Assembly (NCBI GenBank): GCA_036732565.1
Contig: DAINCF010000325.1
Coordinates: forward strand, 1 to 8,079
Origin: JAIVJN01 sp036732565
GTDB taxonomy: Bacteria; Acidobacteriota; Vicinamibacteria; Vicinamibacterales; UBA2999
DNA length: 8,079 bases
Direction: 5' to 3'
Shown: piece after piece, positions 1 to 5,943 of the stretch
How the letters are laid out: the number at the start of each line of letters is the position of its first letter
Position numbering within the stretch: the stretch's first letter is position 1
Made by a program: the position numbers and the translations under genes
Notes under the pieces: generated by a model
Database searches by the model: none
Seen by the model: only the letters and a program-made list of their open reading frames with translations
Told to the model about the DNA's origin: nothing

Positions 1-936
1 GTTCAAGAGCGTCGCCGCGATCGACGCCGCGTCGAGTCCGGCGGCACCCGGCGCAACGACGACGATGCCCCGCTCGGGACGATCGGCGGGCGTCAACGCG
101 ACGACCATGCCCATGGCTCCGCCGCCAGGCATCGACGCCGTGCCCGTCTTGGCGAGCGCGCTCACGCCCGCCTCGCCGAGCGCGGACGCCGAACCGAAGG
201 TGGCCGCGCCCGTGAGACCCTGCATCAGCACGCTGCGCGTACGATCCTGCAGGCGCATCGGGCGATCGCGATCGTGGCCGGTCACCCGCGCGACCATATC
301 GAGCAGCGCACGCGGGGCCACGCGAGGGCCGTCGAGGCCGACCAACGCCGGCGCCAGCGGCACGGCGGCCGCAATCGGCGGAAGTCCCGCATCCACCCGT
401 GTCCGGTTGAACGCATCGCGCCGGAGCCGCGGCGCCAGCGAGACGAAGTAGTCGTTGCAGGAGTACGCGAGCGCTTCGGCGGCATTCAGCGGCCGGCGCA
501 GATCGGGATGCGAACAGACGAACCGGACGCCGTCGATCGCCACACTTCGGCGACACACGTGGGCGGTGTCGGGGTCGATGACGTTGTGCTCGAGCGCCGC
601 GATGAGGGTGACGACCTTCATGATCGACCCTGGGAGCACGGGCCGATCGAGCAGGTCGGCGCGGGCCTCACGTCGGTCCGCCATCGCGCCGCCGCGCTTC
701 GACGGGTCCATTTTCCGCGGGGTCTCAAGCGGGCGCAGGAGATATCCGGCGCCCGTCGACTCCGCTCGTCCCTCGACTTCGCTCGGGACCACCCTGAGCT
801 GGTCGAAGGGTCGGGGCTGCCCTGAGCCTGGTCGGAGGGCGCCGGGCGCCGGTGTCTGGCCCGTTACAAACGTGACGGCCACCAGGCCCCATGACAGGCA
901 GGCAACGGCCACCCAGCAACGGTCGTGCCTCGTCAT
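1..936 (-). CDS. Penicillin-binding transpeptidase domain protein, C-terminus beyond window (partial)
   Basis: This is a serine transpeptidase of the penicillin-binding protein fold, expected to act on peptidoglycan peptides outside the membrane. The frame is open for 312 codons from an ATG at 936 to the left edge with no stop. Seen in the translation: a hydrophobic N-terminal segment at about residues 8-24 (signal peptide or anchor), a low-complexity linker at 33-61, then the three active-site motifs in the correct order: SIMK (S104, K107; SxxK), SCN (159-161; SxN) and KTG (263-265, followed by TA). There is no room for the pedestal/dimerisation domain of class B PBPs, and the SxxK-KTG spacing (about 160 residues) is short. 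The gene follows the SET gene with a 4-bp gap and has no obvious Shine-Dalgarno, so translational coupling is likely. A GTG at 939 is an alternative start. A further domain may follow beyond the edge; I vaguely recall acidobacterial fusions of this type to SpoIID, but that cannot be seen here. Confidence 0.85.
   Translation of the reverse strand, partial: MTRHDRCWVAVACLSWGLVAVTFVTGQTPAPGALRPGSGQPRPFDQLRVVPSEVEGRAESTGAGYLLRPLETPRKMDPSKRGGAMADRREARADLLDRPVLPGSIMKVVTLIAALEHNVIDPDTAHVCRRSVAIDGVRFVCSHPDLRRPLNAAEALAYSCNDYFVSLAPRLRRDAFNRTRVDAGLPPIAAAVPLAPALVGLDGPRVAPRALLDMVARVTGHDRDRPMRLQDRTRSVLMQGLTGAATFGSASALGEAGVSALAKTGTASMPGGGAMGMVVALTPADRPERGIVVVAPGAAGLDAASIAATLLN
755..839. repeat. REP-like palindromic repeat element inside the transpeptidase gene
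   Basis: Four related modules lie back to back. CCCTGAGCTGGTCGAAGGG is at 792-810 and a near copy, CCCTGAGCCTGGTCGGAGGG, is at 820-839. In the other orientation, CCCTCGACTTCGCTCGGGAC is at 770-789 and a degenerate relative, GTCGACTCCGCTCGTC, is at 755-770. The CCCT...AGGG ends can fold into short hairpins. The composition and sequence resemble dispersed intergenic palindromes known from many GC-rich soil bacteria; that resemblance is from memory. Here the element is translated without a frameshift as residues 33-61 of the transpeptidase, giving a peptide that includes PFDQLRVVPSEVEG. It lies between the N-terminal hydrophobic segment and the catalytic domain, so it would form an extracytoplasmic linker. 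Confidence 0.75.
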
Positions 937-940
937 CACG

Positions 941-1357
941 TCAGAGGCGCGTCTTGCATCCCGGCCGGCAGTTGCACGGGATCACCTTGTCGCCCTCGGT
1001 GTTGTAGTCGTAGCTCAACTCCTCGCCCGCCGCGATCGTGCGCGCGGCGCGGATCCAGATGGTTTTGTCGACGACCTCGACCCAGCAGTTCGGCCTGCAC
1101 GAGTGGTTGATGAACCGGGCGACGTTGCCGCCGACGTTCGCATCCCGGCTCCACTTGCGGTTGACCCGAAATACCCAGATGCAGCCCTTGCGGAGGTAGC
1201 GGTCCTCGCGCCACTCGCTCTGCTTGTTCGTGATCAGCTCGCCGCCGTAGTCGATGATGCGCTTGTTCTTGTTGATTGGCTCACCGGCGAATACGCCCCA
1301 ACCGTGCAGCTTGGATCGTCGCCGGGTAATCTTCGGGAGGATGACCGGACGTGGCAT
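941..1357 (-). CDS. Small SET-domain protein lysine methyltransferase
   Basis: A 138-residue protein that is almost entirely a SET domain, the fold that transfers methyl from S-adenosylmethionine to protein lysines. Motifs in order: KLHGWGVFA (16-24, N-terminal SET motif), DYGGELI (36-42), GGNVARFINHSC (76-87, with the NHSC knot motif), GEELSYDY (111-118, with the catalytic Tyr region), and a post-SET-like C-x-C-x3-C (C128, C130, C134), which with C87 may bind zinc. The spacing is one residue shorter than the usual C-x-C-x4-C. I chose the ATG at 1357 because homology-like sequence begins just after it; in-frame ATGs at 1414 and 1411 would add 19 residues reading back through the divergent promoter region. 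The protein has no signal peptide and is presumably cytoplasmic. Its target is unknown. The stop lies 4 bp before the transpeptidase start. Confidence 0.88.
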   Translation of the reverse strand: MPRPVILPKITRRRSKLHGWGVFAGEPINKNKRIIDYGGELITNKQSEWREDRYLRKGCIWVFRVNRKWSRDANVGGNVARFINHSCRPNCWVEVVDKTIWIRAARTIAAGEELSYDYNTEGDKVIPCNCRPGCKTRL

Positions 1358-1426
1358 GGAGTGATTGATTCTGCCATGGATGATATAGAGTGTGTCGGCA
1401 TCGTGCCCCATCACAAGGAGAATGCC
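1358..1426. promoter_or_regulatory. Divergent promoter region between SET and triple-RidA genes
   Basis: This 69-bp spacer separates two divergently read genes and must hold both promoters if each starts locally. It contains the most A/T-rich patch of the area (about 1361-1392), with TATAGA at 1384-1389 as a possible plus-strand -10 and TATATC on the minus strand over the same bases. No good -35 is seen for either. A near-direct repeat, CATGGAGTGAT at 1355-1365 and CATGGATGAT at 1375-1384, has a 20-bp period and could be a regulator site. The assignment of individual boxes is weak. Confidence 0.4.
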
Positions 1427-1429
1427 GTG
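1415..1429 (+). promoter_or_regulatory. Ribosome binding site fixing the GTG start of the triple-RidA gene
   Basis: AAGGAG at 1415-1420 is followed by a 6-nt spacer and GTG at 1427. This decides the start. The open frame extends almost 1 kb further upstream but there overlaps the SET and transpeptidase genes on the other strand. The ATG at 1422 is in another frame. Starting at 1427 puts a classic signal peptide at the protein's N-terminus. Confidence 0.85.
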
Positions 1430-2599
1430 CGACGTCGCTCATGCGCCCTGCTTGTCGGCCTGCTCGGGCTGATAGTGAGCCTCGAGGGCCAGGGCCGTCA
1501 GGTGGTTCCAGGTTCCATGAATCTCCCATTCAGCAACGCCGTCAAGGCCGATGGCCTCATCTACGTCGCCGGCATGCTCTCGCAGGACGGCGGCGACGTC
1601 CGCGCGCAGACGCGCAAAACGCTCGACAGCCTCAGCGAGACGTTGAAGAAGGCTGGATCGAGCCTCGCCAACGTCGCGTCGGTCCAGGTCTATCTGACCA
1701 AGGCCGAGGATTTCGCCGGCATGAATGAAGTCTTCCGCGCGACGTGGCCCAACGATCCGCCGGCGAGGACGACGATCATTTCCGAGCTCGTGGTTCCGGG
1801 CGCGCTCGTCGAGATGTCGATGGTGGCCGTCCCTACCGGTGGCGAGCGCGTCGTCATTCACCCCAAGGGGTGGATGGCCTCACCCAATCCCTACAGCTAC
1901 GGCATCCGCAGCGGCGACACGCTGTTTCTGTCCGGCCTGATCGCGCGAAACGGCAAGGACAACTCCGTCGTGGAAGGCGACATGGCGGTGCAGGCGAAAG
2001 CCGTGCTCGACAACGCCGGCGAGATCCTGAAAGAGGCCGGCATGGGCTTCGAGAACGTCGTGGCCTCTCGCGTGTTCATCACCGACGGCACCAAGTTCCA
2101 GGAGATGAACAAGGTCTACACGAGCTACTTCACGAAGGAGCCGCCGACCCGGGCCACGGTCATTGCCGGTCTGACCTCTCCGCAGTACGTCGTGGAGATG
2201 ACCCTGACCGCGGTGCGCGGCACCAAGCAAGTGTTCACGACCCCTGCGGCCGACGGCACGCCCGGCAAGCCGAGCGCGATTCTCAGCAGCGCCATCAAGA
2301 TCGGCAACCGCTTGTACGTGTCTGGGATCCTCGGCAACAACGCCGACAACAAGGGGGATACCGAGGCGCAGACCAAGGAGACGCTGGCGCGCATCGGCCG
2401 CACGCTCAAAGTCGCCGGCTACGACTGGCCCGAAGTCGTCGATGGCATCGTCTACATCACGGACGTGAAGAACTTCGACGCGATGAATAGCGGCTATCGA
2501 ACGATCTTCACCAAGGACTTCCCGGCGCGAGCGACAGTGCGGACCGGCCTCGTCGCCGCGGATGGCCTCGTCGAGATCATGTTCGTGGCGTCGAAGTAG
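1427..2599 (+). CDS. Exported protein with three tandem RidA (YjgF/YER057c/UK114) domains
   Basis: A 390-residue protein. Residues 1-22 look like a Sec signal peptide (RRR followed by a Leu/Val/Gly core). Three RidA-type domains follow, at about 25-137, 140-264 and 267-390. RidA enzymes are normally single-domain homotrimers that deaminate reactive enamines/imines, with active sites at subunit interfaces. Each domain here repeats the family landmarks: a SNAV/SYGI/SSAI strand followed by a YVAG/FLSG/YVSG strand, a central helix with LKxAG, an MN motif (N100, N228, N354), and the substrate-binding Arg with its partner Glu exactly 15 residues later (R114/E129, R242/E257, R368/E383), the same spacing as R105/E120 of E. 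coli RidA. All three sites therefore look intact, and the chain could fold as a one-polypeptide pseudo-trimer. The predicted extracytoplasmic location is unusual for a PLP-intermediate deaminase, so the substrate is open. The next gene starts 83 bp downstream. Confidence 0.9.
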   Translation: MRRRSCALLVGLLGLIVSLEGQGRQVVPGSMNLPFSNAVKADGLIYVAGMLSQDGGDVRAQTRKTLDSLSETLKKAGSSLANVASVQVYLTKAEDFAGMNEVFRATWPNDPPARTTIISELVVPGALVEMSMVAVPTGGERVVIHPKGWMASPNPYSYGIRSGDTLFLSGLIARNGKDNSVVEGDMAVQAKAVLDNAGEILKEAGMGFENVVASRVFITDGTKFQEMNKVYTSYFTKEPPTRATVIAGLTSPQYVVEMTLTAVRGTKQVFTTPAADGTPGKPSAILSSAIKIGNRLYVSGILGNNADNKGDTEAQTKETLARIGRTLKVAGYDWPEVVDGIVYITDVKNFDAMNSGYRTIFTKDFPARATVRTGLVAADGLVEIMFVASK

Positions 2600-2634
2600 T
2601 CCTTTCGGACGACCCAAGCGCGCGTAACCACCGT

Positions 2635-2679
2635 GCTACAGTTAGTAGCAGTCGCGACGGTTGTACGCGAAGGGGAGGG
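2635..2679 (+). promoter_or_regulatory. Candidate -10 box and strong ribosome binding site before first radical SAM gene
   Basis: In the 83-bp gap after the RidA gene, GCTACAGT at 2635-2642 matches the GCTANANT form of the -10-like boxes before the second radical SAM gene and the transporter gene. No clear -35 is seen. AGGGGAGGG at 2671-2679 is a strong Shine-Dalgarno ending 3 nt before the GTG start at 2683, which supports that start. If the box is real, the leader is about 33 nt. Confidence 0.45.
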
Positions 2680-2682
2680 TAC

Positions 2683-3705
2683 GTGGAAGGCATCATTCGC
2701 GCTTGGGGCAAGATTCTCGCCGGGTATCGGCCCAATCTGTCGATCGAGATCACGCGCGAATGTCCTCTCCGTTGTCCAGGTTGCTACGCCTACGGGGACG
2801 ACCACCTCAACAACGGCGTCACGCTGCGGCAGTTGGCCGACAAGAAAGGTCAGGCGCTCATCGACGGTGTGATGGCCCTGGTCGACTATCACAAGCCGCT
2901 CCACCTCTCGATCGTCGGCGGCGAGCCGCTGGTCCGCTTTCGCGAGCTGAACGACATCCTGCCCCGGCTCGCGAAGCGTGGCGTGTACACACAGCTCGTG
3001 ACGAGCGCGGTTCGCCCGATTCCGCAAGAGTGGATCGGCTTGCGCCGTCTGCAGATCGTCGTCTCGATCGATGGCTTGCAACCCGAGCATGACGAGCGCC
3101 GCAAGCCAGCGACCTACGATCGCATCCTCAAGCACATCGTCGGCCACGACATCACGGTGCACTGCACGGTGACACGGCAGCAGGTGCGACGGCCGGGCTA
3201 TCTCGAGGAGTTCGTCAAGTTCTGGTCGGCCAACGAGGACACGCGGCAGATCTGGGTGAGCCTCTACACGCCCCAAATCGGCGAGCTTTCGGTGGAGCGC
3301 CTGACCCAAGAGGACCGCGCCTCCGTCGTGTCGTCGCTGCTCGACCTTCGCGCGCGGTATCCGAAGATCGGCATGCCCAAGGGGCTGGTCGACGCCTACG
3401 CCAACCCGCCGCGGTCGCCGGAGGAGTGCATCTTCGCGAAGACCACAGAGTGCGTGTCGGCGGACTTCACGACGCCGATCACCCCGTGCCAGTTTGGCGG
3501 GAAGCCCGACTGCGAGCAGTGCGGATGCATCGCTTCGGCAGGCTTGAAAGCCGTGGCCCGTCACAAGCTGCGGGGCGGTATCCGCGTCGGCGCGATCTTC
3601 GACGCGTCGTTGGCCGTCGGCGATCGCGTTCGGGCCATTCGCGAGCGCTTCTCGTCCGACGCGCCGCCAGGACCGCCAGTGCGCGCAACGGATTCCGCGG
3701 TATAG
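2683..3705 (+). CDS. Radical SAM protein with Cys-rich C-terminus, function unknown
   Basis: A 340-residue cytoplasmic protein of the radical SAM superfamily, which uses a [4Fe-4S] cluster to cleave S-adenosylmethionine to a 5'-deoxyadenosyl radical. The cluster motif C-x3-C-x2-C is at C27, C31 and C34 (ECPLRCPGCYA), with the SAM-binding GGEP at 79-82 and a SIDGLQPEHDERR strand-loop at 128-140, typical of the MoaA/SPASM-like branch. The C-terminal part has six further cysteines (249, 257, 269, 277, 280, 282) that could hold an auxiliary Fe-S cluster; their spacing does not follow the standard SPASM pattern. The GTG start is backed by AGGGGAGGG just upstream. I recognise the type from acidobacterial genomes but know no assigned reaction. 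The next gene, 117 bp on, is another radical SAM protein of the same length. Residues 326-340 are a Pro/Ala-rich tail. Confidence 0.88.
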   Translation: MEGIIRAWGKILAGYRPNLSIEITRECPLRCPGCYAYGDDHLNNGVTLRQLADKKGQALIDGVMALVDYHKPLHLSIVGGEPLVRFRELNDILPRLAKRGVYTQLVTSAVRPIPQEWIGLRRLQIVVSIDGLQPEHDERRKPATYDRILKHIVGHDITVHCTVTRQQVRRPGYLEEFVKFWSANEDTRQIWVSLYTPQIGELSVERLTQEDRASVVSSLLDLRARYPKIGMPKGLVDAYANPPRSPEECIFAKTTECVSADFTTPITPCQFGGKPDCEQCGCIASAGLKAVARHKLRGGIRVGAIFDASLAVGDRVRAIRERFSSDAPPGPPVRATDSAV

Positions 3706-3717
3706 CTGGGCCGGCCA

Positions 3718-3749
3718 GGCGCCCGTTCAACCTCGGTTGGCGCCCGTTC
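3718..3749 (+). repeat. 11-bp direct repeat with 21-bp period, possible operator
   Basis: GGCGCCCGTTC occurs at 3718-3728 and again without mismatch at 3739-3749. The start-to-start distance of 21 bp is two turns of B-DNA, so both copies face the same side of the helix. They lie about 56-87 bp upstream of the TATAAT box of the second radical SAM gene, a typical place for an activator. No protein is known to bind here. Confidence 0.45.
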
Positions 3750-3802
3750 GGTGGCGCGGACGGCGATCCACCGAGGGTCCGGCCGAGGCAACTGCCGGGA
3801 TT

Positions 3803-3810
3803 GCTATAAT
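3803..3810 (+). promoter_or_regulatory. Promoter -10 element (GCTATAAT) of second radical SAM gene
   Basis: GCTATAAT at 3803-3810 contains a perfect TATAAT consensus in an otherwise GC-rich spacer. No TTGACA-like -35 is found 16-18 bp upstream (the bases there are GC-rich, around 3780-3788). The box ends 12 nt before the ATG at 3823, so transcription would begin about 4-6 nt ahead of the start codon. No Shine-Dalgarno is placed at usable distance, which fits a near-leaderless mRNA. Confidence 0.65.
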
Positions 3811-3822
3811 TTGGGCGATAGG

Positions 3823-4845
3823 ATGAAGTGGCTGGCGCGCACGACGCGCACCGCGCGAGCGGCGGCGAAATTCGCACATGGGCTGGTCAACACGGAGCAT
3901 CCCCTGCTCGTGCAGATCATCCCCATCCGCCGCTGCAACATCGACTGCGGGTACTGCAACGAGTACGACAAGGTCTCGGCGCCCGTACCCGCGGATCAGA
4001 TGCTTGCTCGGATCGATCGGCTCGCCGAGCTGGGGTCGTCAGTGGTCGCGTTCAGCGGCGGCGAGCCCATGCTCCACCCTCAGCTCGAGGATCTAATCCA
4101 ACGCATCCGGCACCACGGGATGATGGCCGGCCTCATCACCAACGGCTACCTGCTGTCACAGAAGAAGATCGAGGGCCTCAACGCGGCGGGGCTCGACTAC
4201 ATGCAGATCAGCATCGACAACCTCGAGCCCGACGAGGTGTCGAAGAAGAGCCTGCGGCTGCTCGACAAGAAGCTCCAGTGGCTGGCCGAATACGCCACGT
4301 TCGACGTCAACATCAACTCGGTGGTCGGCGGCGGCACCAAGAACCCCGAGGACGCGCGCACCGTGTCGCGCCGCGCCCGTGAGCTCGGCTTCTCGACATC
4401 GATCGGCATCATTCACGACGGCAGCGGCCAACTGAAAGCGCTCAATGGCGACTCGCGTCGGGTCTACGACGAAGTCTCCAGCGAGATCAGCCCGGCGCAT
4501 TTCATCGCGAAGAATCTCTACTCCGGCGTCCGCGGTTTCCAGGACCACCTCGCGGCCGGGCAGGCCAACGACTGGCGCTGCCGCGCCGGCGCGCGCTACC
4601 TCTACATCTGCGAAGACGGCCTGGTGCACTTCTGCTCCCAGCAGCGTGGATGGCCCGCTATACCGCTCGCGCAGTACACGATCGACCACATCCGCGCGGC
4701 GTTCGACATGCCGAAGTCGTGCGCGCCCTACTGCACCATCGGCTGCGTGCACCGCGTGTCGACGATGGACTACTGGCGGCGGCCGCAACAGGCGCGCGTC
4801 GATGCCGACCTGAACGAGCTGGTCGCCGAGCGGGTCCGCACCTAA
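3823..4845 (+). CDS. Radical SAM protein with SPASM-like C-terminus, function unknown
   Basis: A 340-residue radical SAM enzyme. Seen: C-x3-C-x2-C at C38, C42 and C45 (RRCNIDCGYCNEYD), the SAM-binding FSGGEP at 77-82, LITNGYL at 104-110, and QISIDNLEP at 128-136. The C-terminal third carries six cysteines (253, 263, 271, 300, 304, 308), with YICEDGLVHFC and CAPYCTIGCVHR segments that resemble the SPASM/twitch region holding auxiliary Fe-S clusters. The N-terminal 24 residues are a basic, Ala-rich helix, not a signal peptide. An in-frame GTG at 3751 would add 24 residues, but this would place the TATAAT box inside the coding region; the ATG at 3823 is preferred. The sequence is recognisable as a family common in acidobacterial genomes, where as far as I know no reaction has been assigned. 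It follows another radical SAM gene, which suggests consecutive steps in one pathway. Confidence 0.88.
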   Translation: MKWLARTTRTARAAAKFAHGLVNTEHPLLVQIIPIRRCNIDCGYCNEYDKVSAPVPADQMLARIDRLAELGSSVVAFSGGEPMLHPQLEDLIQRIRHHGMMAGLITNGYLLSQKKIEGLNAAGLDYMQISIDNLEPDEVSKKSLRLLDKKLQWLAEYATFDVNINSVVGGGTKNPEDARTVSRRARELGFSTSIGIIHDGSGQLKALNGDSRRVYDEVSSEISPAHFIAKNLYSGVRGFQDHLAAGQANDWRCRAGARYLYICEDGLVHFCSQQRGWPAIPLAQYTIDHIRAAFDMPKSCAPYCTIGCVHRVSTMDYWRRPQQARVDADLNELVAERVRT

Positions 4846-4909
4846 TACTAGCAAGGCTTCGCTTGAGATCGCTGAGACACACCGTCGATGCCGCTCCGCC
4901 TCGCTAGTA
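4846..4909. repeat. Imperfect inverted repeat downstream of second radical SAM gene
   Basis: TACTAGCAAGGC at 4846-4857 pairs with GCCTCGCTAGTA at 4898-4909, 11 of 12 bases, starting directly after the TAA stop. The left arm also nests a small CAAG/CTTG hairpin (4852-4865). There is no T-run after the right arm, so it is not a standard intrinsic terminator; an RNA-stabilising hairpin or a dispersed palindromic element is as likely. Confidence 0.45.
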
Positions 4910-4941
4910 GCAGCGTCTCCTTGCCCCGCTCCGCTGGGCGA

Positions 4942-4985
4942 GAAAACTCGATGCGATGGTTCGAGAATCCGCGGGCCGAGTTTTC
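4942..4985. repeat. 9-bp inverted repeat upstream of the metallophosphoesterase
   Basis: GAAAACTCG at 4942-4950 and CGAGTTTTC at 4977-4985 are exact reverse complements separated by 26 bp, with a nested CTCGA/TCGAG pair at 4947-4951 and 4961-4965. The arms are the only A/T-rich runs in this stretch and lie 22-65 bp before the likely ATG at 5007. It could be a leader hairpin or operator; no promoter boxes are clear. The upstream alternative ATG at 4956 sits in the loop. Confidence 0.4.
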
Positions 4986-5006
4986 CGTCCGTCGCTGAGG
5001 CCGACG

Positions 5007-5909
5007 ATGTCCCGCCGCGCTTCGCGCCTGCTCGTTCTGCTGCCCGTCCTCATCACGGCTCTCGTCACGATCGGGCAGGCCCAGAACACGCCGGCCGCAC
5101 GCCCGGCCGTCCCGTCGATCCTGCCGCTCATCGAGGGCTCGACGCGCTTCGCGGTCATCGGCGACATGGGGACCGGCGGACGACGGCAACTGGAAACCGG
5201 GCGGATGATGTCCCGGGTCCGCGAGCGCTTCCCGTACGCGTTCGTGATTACCGTCGGCGACAACATGTACGGGGGACAGGATCCCGGCGACTACGAGCGC
5301 AAGTTCGTGCTGCCGTACAAGGGGCTGATCGATGCCGGCGTGACCTTCCATGGCTCGCTCGGCAATCACGATCGACCGGCGCAGCGGTTCTTCAAGCTGC
5401 TCAACATGAACGGCGAGCGGTACTACACGTTCAGGCGCGGCCCGATCGACTTCTTCGCCATCGATTCCACGCTGATGACCCAGGATCAACTCAAGTGGCT
5501 CGAACGCCAGCTGTCCGAGGCGAGGTCGGAATGGAAGGTCGCCTACTTCCACCATCCGCTGTATTCGTCCGGCCGTCGTCACGGTCCCGAGCTCGTCCTG
5601 CGCGGCGCGCTCGAGCCAATCCTGGCGGCGCACGGCGTGCAGGTGGTCTTCACGGGCCACGAGCACTTCTACGAGCGGATCACGATGCAGAACGGCATCC
5701 AGCACTTCATCACCGGTGCGGGAGGCCAGCTCCGCCGGGGCAACATCCGCCGATCGACGCAGACCGCCGCCGGATTCGATCAGGACAATAGCTTCATGGT
5801 CGTCGAAGTCACGGCGGATACGATGTGGTTCGAGTCGGTCTCGCGCGCCGGCGAGATCGTGGACAGCGGCATCATCGATAGAAAGACCGGCATCCGCATG
5901 ACGAAATGA
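5007..5909 (+). CDS. Exported purple-acid-phosphatase-like metallophosphoesterase
   Basis: A 300-residue calcineurin-like phosphoesterase that should hydrolyse phosphate esters with a two-metal centre. All five metal-site blocks of the purple acid phosphatase type are present: GDMG (D53), GDNMY (D85 and Y88, the Tyr being the usual Fe(III) ligand), GNHD (N120, H121), FHHP (H182/H183) and GHEH (H218, H220). Residues 1-26 (MSRR then a Leu/Val/Ile core ending near GQAQ) form a signal peptide, so the enzyme should be periplasmic or secreted. The length fits the small mammalian-type (ACP5-like) branch rather than the longer plant enzymes with a fibronectin-like N-domain. The ATG at 5007 is chosen for the signal peptide and GAGG at 4997-5000, 6 nt upstream; an in-frame ATG at 4956 would add 17 residues before the signal. 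A role in phosphate scavenging is inference. Confidence 0.9.
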   Translation: MSRRASRLLVLLPVLITALVTIGQAQNTPAARPAVPSILPLIEGSTRFAVIGDMGTGGRRQLETGRMMSRVRERFPYAFVITVGDNMYGGQDPGDYERKFVLPYKGLIDAGVTFHGSLGNHDRPAQRFFKLLNMNGERYYTFRRGPIDFFAIDSTLMTQDQLKWLERQLSEARSEWKVAYFHHPLYSSGRRHGPELVLRGALEPILAAHGVQVVFTGHEHFYERITMQNGIQHFITGAGGQLRRGNIRRSTQTAAGFDQDNSFMVVEVTADTMWFESVSRAGEIVDSGIIDRKTGIRMTK

Positions 5910-5943
5910 TCAACGCGGATGCTCGCCAGACACGGCGGAAGTA

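Noticed and set aside
455..1426. Nearly 1 kb plus-strand extension of the triple-RidA reading frame
   Set aside because: It has no family-like sequence, overlaps the transpeptidase and SET genes on the other strand, and is replaced by a clear Shine-Dalgarno, GTG start and signal peptide at 1415-1427.
2600..2682. Possible small RiPP precursor peptide near the radical SAM genes
   Set aside because: Neither this gap nor 3706-3822 holds a start plus Shine-Dalgarno plus short frame with a plausible core; the gaps look regulatory.
1880..3564. Long minus-strand open frames opposite the RidA and first radical SAM genes
   Set aside because: They are Arg/Asp/His/Val-rich mirror frames of well-supported plus-strand genes in GC-rich DNA, with no recognisable motifs.
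3751..3822. GTG-started N-terminal extension of the second radical SAM protein
   Set aside because: It would put a consensus TATAAT inside coding sequence, overlaps the 11-bp repeat region, and adds residues unlike the family.
4663..4670. GCTATACC as another -10-like box
   Set aside because: It lies inside conserved coding sequence of the second radical SAM gene and is not followed by a gene start.
4848..5705. 285-codon minus-strand open frame opposite the phosphoesterase
   Set aside because: It lacks motifs and has shadow-frame composition, while the plus strand has all five metal-binding blocks.
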